A DNA stretch of 64,000 bases from Trichococcus flocculiformis. GTDB lineage: Bacteria; Bacillota; Bacilli; Lactobacillales; Aerococcaceae. The position numbers and the translations under genes are program-made. The notes beneath the pieces were generated by a model that saw nothing but the letters and a program-made list of their open reading frames with translations, did not search any database and was not told the origin of the DNA. Positions 57,168-64,000 of the stretch are shown in pieces. The first letter of the stretch is position 1, and each line of letters starts with the position of its first letter. The DNA lies in contig NZ_FOQC01000002.1 of the NCBI RefSeq assembly GCF_900113645.1, positions 41,420 through 105,419 of the forward strand, given 5' to 3'.

Positions 57168-57536
57168 TTACAATACTTCTGGAGCTAGGGAAACGATCTT
57201 CATGTAGTTGTTGTCACGCAATTCACGTGCAACTGGTCCAAAGATACGTGTTCCACGAGGGCTCTTGTCGTCACGAATGATTACACAAGCATTTTCGTCA
57301 AATTTGATGTAAGAACCATCTTTACGGTGTGCGCCGTGTTTCGTACGAACGATAACAGCTTTAACTACATCACCTTTTTTGACAACACCACCGGGTGTAG
57401 CTTGTTTTACTGTGCAGACGATTGTATCACCAATTCCTGCGAATTTGCGGTTTGAACCACCTAAAACTTTGATAGTTAACACTTCTTTAGCGCCTGAATT
57501 GTCGGCAACTCTTAAGCGGGATTCTGTTTGTATCAC
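57168..57536 (-). CDS. rplN: 50S ribosomal protein L14
   Basis: Intersubunit-bridge protein, 122 aa. [20 protein letters not shown] and [20 protein letters not shown] are diagnostic. Confidence 0.98.
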   Translation of the reverse strand: MIQTESRLRVADNSGAKEVLTIKVLGGSNRKFAGIGDTIVCTVKQATPGGVVKKGDVVKAVIVRTKHGAHRKDGSYIKFDENACVIIRDDKSPRGTRIFGPVARELRDNNYMKIVSLAPEVL

Positions 57537-57579
57537 GTCAGTATCCTCCTTCCGGATATAAAAATATTTATTTGTCTGA

Positions 57580-57846
57580 TTAGATGATTACTGATTCTTC
57601 AACAACTTCCAGTAAACGGAAGTTTTTAGTAGCAGATAGAGGACGAGTCTCCATAATTCTAACTACATCTCCCATTTTTGCTTGGTTGTTTTCATCATGT
57701 GCTTTGTACTTTTTAGAGTACTTAACGCGTTTGCCGTAAGTTGGATGTGTTTTTGTTGTAGATACTTCTACAACGATTGTTTTATCCATTTTATCGGAAA
57801 CAACAACACCTTGGTAGACTTTACGTTGGTTACGTTGTTCAGTCAT
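57580..57846 (-). CDS. rpsQ: 30S ribosomal protein S17
   Basis: OB-fold primary 16S-binding protein, 88 aa. [19 protein letters not shown] and the [17 protein letters not shown] block are diagnostic. Confidence 0.98.
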   Translation of the reverse strand: MTEQRNQRKVYQGVVVSDKMDKTIVVEVSTTKTHPTYGKRVKYSKKYKAHDENNQAKMGDVVRIMETRPLSATKNFRLLEVVEESVII

Positions 57847-57873
57847 TTCGTTGTGACCTCCTTTGCTGATCTA

Positions 57874-58068
57874 CTATTTTTGCAATTCTTGTTGTCGCAA
57901 TACAGTTTTAATACGTGCAATTGATTTGCGTACTTCTTTCAAGCGGGCAGTATTTTCTAACTGGCCGGTTGCAAGTTGGAATCGTAGATTGAATAATTCA
58001 TCTTTGAATTGTTTTTCTTTTTCAATCATTTCAGCAGTGGATAACTCTTTAAGTTCATTAGCCTTCAT
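57874..58068 (-). CDS. rpmC: 50S ribosomal protein L29
   Basis: Exit-tunnel protein, 64 aa. ATG 58068 gives the family start [10 protein letters not shown] and overlaps the rplP end by 11 nt. [20 protein letters not shown] is diagnostic. Confidence 0.97.
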   Translation of the reverse strand: MKANELKELSTAEMIEKEKQFKDELFNLRFQLATGQLENTARLKEVRKSIARIKTVLRQQELQK

Positions 58069-58492
58069 TCGATTCACCACCAATTTCTTTACGTTTTACA
58101 ATTTTTGTTTTAACTGGCAATTTGTGAGATGCAAGACGTAGAGCTTCGCGTGCCACTTCTTCAGGAACACCTGCTACTTCGAACATGATTTTGCCGCGTT
58201 TAACTGGAGATACCCAACCTTCAGGAGCCCCTTTACCAGAACCCATACGGACTCCGATAGCTTTGGATGTATATGATTTGTGAGGGAATATTTTGATCCA
58301 AACTTTCCCACCACGTTTCATGTAACGAGTCATAGCGATACGAGCTGCTTCGATTTGACGGTTTGTGATCCAATGAGAGTCAACAGCTTGCAAACCATAT
58401 TCACCGAATACTACTTCTTTTCCGCCTTTAGCTTCTCCGCGCATTTTTCCACGGAACTCACGACGGTGTTTTACACGTTTAGGTACTAACAT
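58058..58492 (-). CDS. rplP: 50S ribosomal protein L16
   Basis: Large-subunit protein organising the A-site tRNA region, 144 aa. [19 protein letters not shown] and [20 protein letters not shown] are diagnostic. Confidence 0.98.
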   Translation of the reverse strand: MLVPKRVKHRREFRGKMRGEAKGGKEVVFGEYGLQAVDSHWITNRQIEAARIAMTRYMKRGGKVWIKIFPHKSYTSKAIGVRMGSGKGAPEGWVSPVKRGKIMFEVAGVPEEVAREALRLASHKLPVKTKIVKRKEIGGESNEG

Positions 58493-58495
58493 TGG

Positions 58496-59152
58496 TTATT
58501 TCCCTCCTTTCTCAGTTGTTTTTTTTGCTGGTAAAACTTCACCACGGTAAATCCAAACTTTAACACCTAATTTACCATAAGTTGTATCTGCTTCTTCCCA
58601 AGCGTAGTCAATGTCCGCACGCAATGTATGCAATGGAACAGTTCCTTCAGAATGAGTTTCAGCACGAGCGATATCTGCACCATTCAAACGACCAGAAACC
58701 ATAGTTTTGATCCCTTTAGCGCCAGATCTCATTGTACGTTGGATAGCTTGTTTTTGAGCACGACGGAAAGCTACACGGTTTTCCAACTGTTTAGCGATAC
58801 CTTCAGCAACCAATTTAGCGTCCAAATCTGGTCTTTTGATTTCCACGATGTTGATGTGTACTTTTTTACCAGTCAGTTCATTTAACTCTTTACGAGTTTT
58901 TTCAACTTCAGAACCGCCTTTACCGATTACCATACCAGGTTTGGCAGTATGAATAGAAACGTTTACGCGGTTAGCGCCACGTTCGATTTCGATTTTAGAA
59001 ACAGAAGCTTCGCTTAAGTTCTTTTCGATATATTTACGGATACGTAAATCTTCATGTAAGAAAGCTGCGAAATCTTTTTCAGCGTACCATTTAGCATCCC
59101 AATCACGGATGATGCCGACACGCAATCCTAATGGATGAATTTTTTGACCCAC
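58496..59152 (-). CDS. rpsC: 30S ribosomal protein S3
   Basis: mRNA-entry-channel protein with a KH domain ([18 protein letters not shown]), 218 aa. [19 protein letters not shown] is diagnostic. Confidence 0.98.
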   Translation of the reverse strand: MGQKIHPLGLRVGIIRDWDAKWYAEKDFAAFLHEDLRIRKYIEKNLSEASVSKIEIERGANRVNVSIHTAKPGMVIGKGGSEVEKTRKELNELTGKKVHINIVEIKRPDLDAKLVAEGIAKQLENRVAFRRAQKQAIQRTMRSGAKGIKTMVSGRLNGADIARAETHSEGTVPLHTLRADIDYAWEEADTTYGKLGVKVWIYRGEVLPAKKTTEKGGK

Positions 59153-59155
59153 AGA

Positions 59156-59512
59156 TTATCCCTCCTTCTTTTCTGATACCACGATTGTGATGTGGCTAGT
59201 ACGTTTCAAGATTGGTGAAGCTGAACCTTTTGCACGTGGACGGAAACGTTTCATCGTTGGTCCTTCGTTAACATAAGCCTCGCTTACTACCAAGTTTTCG
59301 ATATCTAAATCATAATTATGTTCTGCATTGGCAATTGCTGACATCAACACTTTTTCTACAACGGGCGAAGCGCCACGCGGTGTGAATTTCAGAATGGAGA
59401 TTGCTTCTCCGATGCTCTTGCCTCTGATAAGATCCACTACTAAACGAACCTTACGAGCGGCAATGCGAACAGTTTGTGCAGATGCTTTTGCAGCTGTGAT
59501 TTGTTCTGGCAT
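59156..59512 (-). CDS. rplV: 50S ribosomal protein L22
   Basis: Tunnel-constriction protein whose beta-hairpin relates to macrolide resistance, 118 aa. [20 protein letters not shown] and [20 protein letters not shown] are diagnostic; the loop looks wild-type. Confidence 0.98.
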   Translation of the reverse strand: MPEQITAAKASAQTVRIAARKVRLVVDLIRGKSIGEAISILKFTPRGASPVVEKVLMSAIANAEHNYDLDIENLVVSEAYVNEGPTMKRFRPRAKGSASPILKRTSHITIVVSEKKEG

Positions 59513-59532
59513 GTTATTTCCTCCCCTCGTAA

Positions 59533-59814
59533 TTAACGGCGACCTGTTTTCTTGTCGTCTGCGGCATGGCCACGGTATGTTCTTGTTGGAGCGAATTCTC
59601 CTAATTTGTGTCCTACCATGTCTTCTTGAATGTAAACTGGAACGTGTTTTCTTCCATCATAAACTGCAATCGTTTGACCGATGAATTGTGGGAAAATTGT
59701 AGAGCGGCGAGACCAAGTTTTGATTACTTGTTTCTTTTCGCTAGCTAGAGCAGCTTCAACTTTCTTAATTAAATGTTCATCGACAAAAGGTCCTTTTTTC
59801 AAACTACGACCCAT
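59533..59814 (-). CDS. rpsS: 30S ribosomal protein S19
   Basis: Head protein paired with S13, 93 aa. [19 protein letters not shown] and [19 protein letters not shown] are diagnostic. Confidence 0.98.
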   Translation of the reverse strand: MGRSLKKGPFVDEHLIKKVEAALASEKKQVIKTWSRRSTIFPQFIGQTIAVYDGRKHVPVYIQEDMVGHKLGEFAPTRTYRGHAADDKKTGRR

Positions 59815-59867
59815 GGTGAAGCCTCCTTTCGATTATGTGTTGCTTCAGTCAATTATTGTTGTGATAA

Positions 59868-60698
59868 TTATTTTTTGCGTCCGCGAACGATCAGCTTGCT
59901 AGATTTAGCTTTCTTGCTACGAGTTTTGTAACCAAGAGCTGGTTTACCCCAAGGAGTAACTGGCGCTTTGCGTCCGACTGGAGATTTACCTTCACCACCA
60001 CCGTGTGGGTGATCGTTCGGGTTCATTACAGAACCGCGGACTGTAGGGCGTTTACCCAACCAACGGTTACGTCCTGCTTTACCGATGTTGATCAATTCGT
60101 GTTGTTCGTTACCTACTGAACCGATTGTTGCACGGCAAGTTGAAAGGATTAAACGTACTTCGCTTGAGTTCAAACGAACTAATGTATATTTACCTTCTTG
60201 TCCAAGTACTTGAGCACTTGTACCGGCTGAACGGATCAATTGACCGCCTTTGCCTGGTTTTGTTTCGATGTTGTGGATAACAGTACCGACTGGGATGTTT
60301 GCCAATGGCATTGCGTTTCCGATTTTGATATCAGATCCTACTCCAGATTCGATTTGTTGGCCTACTTCGATGCCTTTAGGGGCAATAATGTAAGTTTTGA
60401 TTCCATCAACATATTGGATCAATGCGATGTTTGCGGTGCGGTTTGGATCGTACTCGACAGCTTTGACGATACCAATAACTCCATCTTTATTACGTTTGAA
60501 GTCGATCACACGGTAAGCACGTTTGTGTCCACCAGCTTGATGACGAACGGTAATTTTACCTTGGTTGTTACGACCGGCTTTTCTTTTGATTGGTTCGATC
60601 AAAGATTTTTCAGGTGTTGTTTTTGTGATCTCTGCGAAATCAGAACCAGTCATATTACGACGGCCGTTTGTGGTAGGTTTGTATTTCTTAATCGCCAC
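59868..60698 (-). CDS. rplB: 50S ribosomal protein L2
   Basis: Protein needed for subunit association and peptidyl-transferase assembly, 276 aa. [16 protein letters not shown] in the C-terminal part is invariant. Confidence 0.98.
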   Translation of the reverse strand: MAIKKYKPTTNGRRNMTGSDFAEITKTTPEKSLIEPIKRKAGRNNQGKITVRHQAGGHKRAYRVIDFKRNKDGVIGIVKAVEYDPNRTANIALIQYVDGIKTYIIAPKGIEVGQQIESGVGSDIKIGNAMPLANIPVGTVIHNIETKPGKGGQLIRSAGTSAQVLGQEGKYTLVRLNSSEVRLILSTCRATIGSVGNEQHELINIGKAGRNRWLGKRPTVRGSVMNPNDHPHGGGEGKSPVGRKAPVTPWGKPALGYKTRSKKAKSSKLIVRGRKK

Positions 60699-60732
60699 GT
60701 TTTTTCCCCTCCTATTTGATTATTTCAAAAGA

Positions 60733-61017
60733 TTAATTTTCGAATAATTCGATTGTTTTAGAATTTTCAGTCAAAGTGATGATTGCTTTACGGCGTTTTT
60801 TTGTATAGCCTTTGTATTTACCCATACGTTTAAGTTTGCCGCGAACATTCATGATGTTTACGTTTTTAACATCTACACCGAACAATGATTCGATAGATTG
60901 TTTAACCAATGTTTTGTTAGCACGTACATCTACTTCAAAGGTATATTTCTTTTCATCCATTGCAAGCATAGAAGCTTCCGTGATGATTGGGCGTTTGATA
61001 ACGTCTGTTGCTTCCAT
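60733..61017 (-). CDS. rplW: 50S ribosomal protein L23
   Basis: Exit-site docking protein for trigger factor and SRP, 94 aa. The ATG overlaps the rplD stop (TAATG). [22 protein letters not shown] is family-typical. Confidence 0.98.
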   Translation of the reverse strand: MEATDVIKRPIITEASMLAMDEKKYTFEVDVRANKTLVKQSIESLFGVDVKNVNIMNVRGKLKRMGKYKGYTKKRRKAIITLTENSKTIELFEN

Positions 61018-61640
61018 TATATAAGAGCCTCCTCTACCTTAGAAAGAGCAGCTTGTGTCAAGACTAATTTGTTGTTTGAAACAACATCCAATACGTTGAT
61101 TCCTGTTTCGTTAACGACTGTTACACCAGGAAGGTTACGTGCTGATAATGCTGCAAAATCGTTGTCGTTTTCTACAACAACCAATACTTTCGTATCAACG
61201 TTAAGGTTTTTCAACACATTTGCAAATTCTTTTGTTTTTGGTGCATCGAAGTTCAATGTTTCAACTACGATCAAGTCTCCTTCAGCAACTTTCGTTGAAA
61301 GAACTGATTTGATAGCTAAGCGACGAACTTTCTTGTTTAATTTATAGCTGTAAGAACGAGGTGTTGGTCCAAAGACAACTCCGCCGCCAACCCATTGTGG
61401 TGAACGGATTGAACCTTGACGTGCACGGCCTGTTCCTTTTTGTTTCCATGGTTTACGACCACCACCGCTGACAGCGCTGCGGTTTTTCACTGCGTGAGTT
61501 CCTTGTCTTAATGAAGCGCGTTGCATGATGATTGCATCGTATACAACGTTTTCGTTAGGCTCGATCCCAAAGATTTCATCATTCAAAGTTACTTCACCGT
61601 TTTGTGTTCCATCTTGTTTAAATAAGGCTACGTTTGGCAT
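61017..61640 (-). CDS. rplD: 50S ribosomal protein L4
   Basis: Tunnel-constriction protein and S10-operon autoregulator in some bacteria, 207 aa. [19 protein letters not shown] is diagnostic and looks unmutated. Confidence 0.98.
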   Translation of the reverse strand: MPNVALFKQDGTQNGEVTLNDEIFGIEPNENVVYDAIIMQRASLRQGTHAVKNRSAVSGGGRKPWKQKGTGRARQGSIRSPQWVGGGVVFGPTPRSYSYKLNKKVRRLAIKSVLSTKVAEGDLIVVETLNFDAPKTKEFANVLKNLNVDTKVLVVVENDNDFAALSARNLPGVTVVNETGINVLDVVSNNKLVLTQAALSKVEEALI

Positions 61641-61666
61641 TTTTCTCGTTCCTCCTCTCTTTTATA

Positions 61667-62305
61667 TTATTTGTTTGCAGCTTTGCGGGCTACTTTGATT
61701 TCGATTAATGATTTTTTAGAACCAGGTACGTTCCCTTTGATCAGGATTACGTTTTTCTCAACGTCAACCATAACGACTTCAAGGTTTTGGATAGTAACGC
61801 GATCGTTACCCATACGTCCTGCTAATTTTTTGCCTTTGAATACGCGGGATGGGAATGAAGCAGCACCCATTGAACCCGGACGACGATGGTAACGAGATCC
61901 GTGGGCCATTGGTCCGCGGCTTTGTCCGTGACGTTTGATTACGCCTTGGAAGCCATGTCCTTTAGTGGTACCAGTAACATCAACAATGTCGCCGGCTGCA
62001 AAGATATCAACTTTGATTTCTTTTCCTACTTCGTATTCTCCTAGCTCAACATTGTTAAATTCACGAATGAAGCGCTTAGGAGCAGTTTTTGCTTTTGCTG
62101 CATGACCCTTAGCAGGTTTGTTTGACAATACTTCACGCATTTCTTGGTAGCCTAGTTGTACCGCTTCGTAGCCGTCTGTTTCGTTAGTTTTAACTTGTAA
62201 AACAACGTTTGGAGTAGCTTCGATAACTGTAACTGGTACTAACTCACCGTTTGCAGTAAAGAATTGAGTCATTCCTACTTTTTTGCCTAAGATTCCTTTG
62301 GTCAT
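61667..62305 (-). CDS. rplC: 50S ribosomal protein L3
   Basis: Early-assembly protein, 212 aa. [16 protein letters not shown] and [20 protein letters not shown] are diagnostic. Confidence 0.98.
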   Translation of the reverse strand: MTKGILGKKVGMTQFFTANGELVPVTVIEATPNVVLQVKTNETDGYEAVQLGYQEMREVLSNKPAKGHAAKAKTAPKRFIREFNNVELGEYEVGKEIKVDIFAAGDIVDVTGTTKGHGFQGVIKRHGQSRGPMAHGSRYHRRPGSMGAASFPSRVFKGKKLAGRMGNDRVTIQNLEVVMVDVEKNVILIKGNVPGSKKSLIEIKVARKAANK

Positions 62306-62343
62306 GGTAACACCTCCGTTTGTTTTTTATATGATAGGTTTGA

Positions 62344-62652
62344 TTATAATTTGATTTCGATGTCTACGCCGCTTGGTAAATCAAGCTTCATCAAAGCGTC
62401 AACAGTTTTTGTTGTTGGGTTGATGATGTCGATCAGACGTTTGTGTGTAAGCATTTCGAACTGCTCACGAGAATCTTTGTACTTGTGAGTAGCACGGATC
62501 ACTGTGTATAGTGATCTTTCAGTCGGCAATGGAATCGGACCAGAAACGGTAGCTCCCGTTCTTTTTGCTGTTTCCACGATTTTATCCGCTGATTGATCAA
62601 GAGCACGGTGTTCATATGCTTTTAAACGAATACGTATTTTTTGTTTTGCCAT
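62344..62652 (-). CDS. rpsJ: 30S ribosomal protein S10
   Basis: Head protein and NusE antitermination factor, 102 aa. [20 protein letters not shown] is diagnostic. First gene of the S10-spc-alpha cluster, with a leader of about 165 nt. Confidence 0.98.
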   Translation of the reverse strand: MAKQKIRIRLKAYEHRALDQSADKIVETAKRTGATVSGPIPLPTERSLYTVIRATHKYKDSREQFEMLTHKRLIDIINPTTKTVDALMKLDLPSGVDIEIKL

Positions 62653-62710
62653 GTTGTTCCCTCCTTCGTCAGATGTAATTCATAAGACTAGCTCCACGAA
62701 AATTCCCCGG

Positions 62711-62741
62711 CACACCCGCCGTGACAAAGCGACCGGGTGTG
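62711..62741 (-). promoter_or_regulatory. hairpin in the rpsJ leader
   Basis: CACACCCG / CGGGTGTG arms around a 15-nt loop, GC-rich in an AT-rich leader, about 60-90 nt before the rpsJ start. Possible autoregulatory or antitermination structure. Confidence 0.4.
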
Positions 62742-62825
62742 TCGCAACCTCTCGTCTCTTAGCTGCGGTTCCCGATTGTACGATAACCAATACATTATTC
62801 ATAACCATGAATGCCGTACCAATAT

Positions 62826-62854
62826 ATTATACATAATCGCATTAAGCAAAGCAA
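62826..62854 (-). promoter_or_regulatory. promoter of the S10 ribosomal operon
   Basis: TTGCTT (62849-62854), 17-nt spacer, consensus TATAAT (62826-62831) on the minus strand. Confidence 0.8.
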
Positions 62855-63263
62855 GTCTTTTCTGAAAATAATAATAAAATTAGTGCCGATTTTTTCAAAA
62901 TCTTCTGCTCTTGCTCTCAGAATACTTTTTTTGCCCTTTCACTATTATACAGAAACCGATCGGGATAGCAAACAATTTGAATTTCTGCGCCGCAACTATT
63001 ACCGCGCCTTTTTTTATCGCGGACTGCTTTTCTCGGATTATCAGAGCCCTTTATATTTATATAGAAGAAACACAATTTTTTCGGGAGGCTCATGCAAGAA
63101 TAATATTTTGTTGCAGCAGCCAGTTCATGTCAGTTTGCTTTTTCGCCACTTACATCTTTTTTACTTTTTTCATGCAGCTACAGCCCTTATCCGATGAGAG
63201 TCCGCACACCAATTGCGAAACAGAGATACATTCTTTTTCATAAAGCATTTCGGTACCTTCCCG
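62855..63263. other. intergenic region between rpsJ and amt
   Basis: About 400 bp with no supported gene. A plus-strand open frame here lacks a ribosome binding site and family features. Confidence 0.5.
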
Positions 63264-63280
63264 TGTCAATTAATATCACA
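63264..63280. promoter_or_regulatory. GlnR/TnrA-type operator before amt
   Basis: TGTCAATTAATATCACA fits TGTNA-N7-TNACA exactly, 104 bp before the ammonium transporter start. Its location before a nitrogen gene, like the box at 14790, supports a working GlnR regulon. Confidence 0.75.
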
Positions 63281-63383
63281 ATGCCCGTCATCATTTAGAT
63301 GATTTTCTTTTGTTCAGCGTGTACAGTTAACAACATCACAAGCAGCTGGTCACTCGTCAGATGCCAGCGGAAGGAGATTATCA

Positions 63384-64000
63384 ATGGAGAATATAAATTA
63401 CGCTGACACAACTTTCGTATTCCTTGCAACAATCTTGGTTTTATTAATGACACCAGCGCTTTCCCTTTTTTATGGAGGGATGGTACGGAAAAAAAATATC
63501 CTCAGCACAACGATGCATAGCTATGCAGCCATTGCCGTAGTATCTATCCAATGGATTCTCTTCGGTTATTCATTTGTTTTCGGTGGTTACGGACCGTTGA
63601 TCGGTGATGGTTCTTTCGCCCTACTCAACAACGTTAGTTTTGCACCGATCGACTATGCACCCACGATTCCCCACCAACTATTCTTGATGTTCCAATTGGC
63701 ATTTGCTGTCATCACGCCGGCTTTGGTATCTGGAAGTATCGCGGAACGCATGAAGTTCCCAGCCTTCTTAGCGTTCATCCTGTTATGGACGACATTCGTC
63801 TATGATCCTATCGCTCATTGGATCTGGGGAAATGGCGGTTGGATCCGCGAATTGGATGCACTTGATTTTGCAGGCGGCAGTGTCATACACATTAGTTCAG
63901 GCGTATCGGCTTTGGTGGCAGCCATCTACATCGGCAAACGAAGCAACCATGACTCGATCAAGCCACATAATATTCCGATGACAATGATTGGTGCCGGTCT
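63384..64000 (+). CDS. amt: ammonium transporter (3' end beyond window)
   Basis: Amt/MEP-family membrane channel for ammonium, 205 codons visible. The first helix ends in TPALSLFYGGMVRKKN, a family hallmark. Later helices include FQLAFAVITPALVSGSIAERMKF and FVYDPIAHWIWGNGGW, then DFAGGSVIHISSGVSALVAA with the first pore histidine. ATG 63384 follows AAGGAG at 7-nt spacing. A GlnR-type box lies upstream. A glnB/glnK partner would be expected beyond the window edge. Confidence 0.95.
   Translation, partial: MENINYADTTFVFLATILVLLMTPALSLFYGGMVRKKNILSTTMHSYAAIAVVSIQWILFGYSFVFGGYGPLIGDGSFALLNNVSFAPIDYAPTIPHQLFLMFQLAFAVITPALVSGSIAERMKFPAFLAFILLWTTFVYDPIAHWIWGNGGWIRELDALDFAGGSVIHISSGVSALVAAIYIGKRSNHDSIKPHNIPMTMIGAG

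Noticed and set aside
62811-63197. 128-aa ORF between rpsJ and amt
   Set aside because: No ribosome binding site, it overlaps the S10 promoter, and its composition is unlike a protein.

Overview
The window looks like chromosome from a low-GC Gram-positive of the order Lactobacillales, probably a Carnobacteriaceae-type organism such as Trichococcus. The genus is an inference from gene content only. Supporting signs are the Firmicutes ribosomal gene order (rpsJ to rplQ with secY, adk, infA and rpoA), ECF transporter genes directly after rplQ, AGGAGG ribosome binding sites, frequent TTG/GTG starts, two sites fitting the GlnR/TnrA consensus, and a bile-salt-hydrolase-like gene.

Layout. (1) 1-8.8 kb: two hairpin repeats, a small ORF, and a complete Wadjet type II operon, jetABCD, on the minus strand. 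Wadjet is an SMC-like anti-plasmid system. (2) 8.9-11.6 kb: class I fructose-bisphosphate aldolase, then a NERD-domain gene between two arrays of an unusual dyad repeat with an exact 52-bp period. (3) 11.6-14.8 kb: a glutamine-type amino-acid ABC transporter operon with a GlnR-type box. (4) 15-19.4 kb: HAD phosphatase, two small hypothetical genes, a nested-hairpin intergenic element and a GPH-family sugar transporter. (5) 19.6-23.9 kb: a LacI regulator, GH13 alpha-glucosidase and PTS EIIBC, with a matching palindromic operator before both the regulator and the glucosidase. (6) 24.0-33.6 kb: an AT-rich island with type I restriction-modification genes (hsdR-hsdM-hsdS) and two unrecognised convergent genes. 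A truncated SDR remnant lies at one end. Decayed Old Yellow Enzyme and transporter fragments plus an intact SDR lie at the other. (7) 34.6-38.6 kb: an XRE/TPR regulator, ApbE flavin transferase and two paralogous FMN reductases. The second carries a PAS-like domain and a tail with two flavinylation-like motifs. (8) 38.6-45.7 kb: a marR-nitroreductase-monooxygenase operon, bile salt hydrolase, a 42-aa gene, rplM-rpsI, a Cys/Met PLP enzyme, chorismate mutase and truA. (9) 45.8-62.8 kb: ecfA1-ecfA2-ecfT and the S10/spc/alpha ribosomal superoperon, all on the minus strand. (10) 63.4 kb to the end: a 5'-partial ammonium transporter gene behind a second GlnR-type box.

The accessory content is mostly defence: Wadjet against plasmids, type I restriction against foreign DNA, and possibly the NERD gene and the convergent pair. 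The least explained structures are the 52-bp dyad arrays and their compensatory-change subfamilies, the convergent pair in the restriction island, and the duplicated flavinylation-like tail. Starts were chosen by hand from ribosome binding sites and family lengths, so several differ from the longest open frame. No database search was run.
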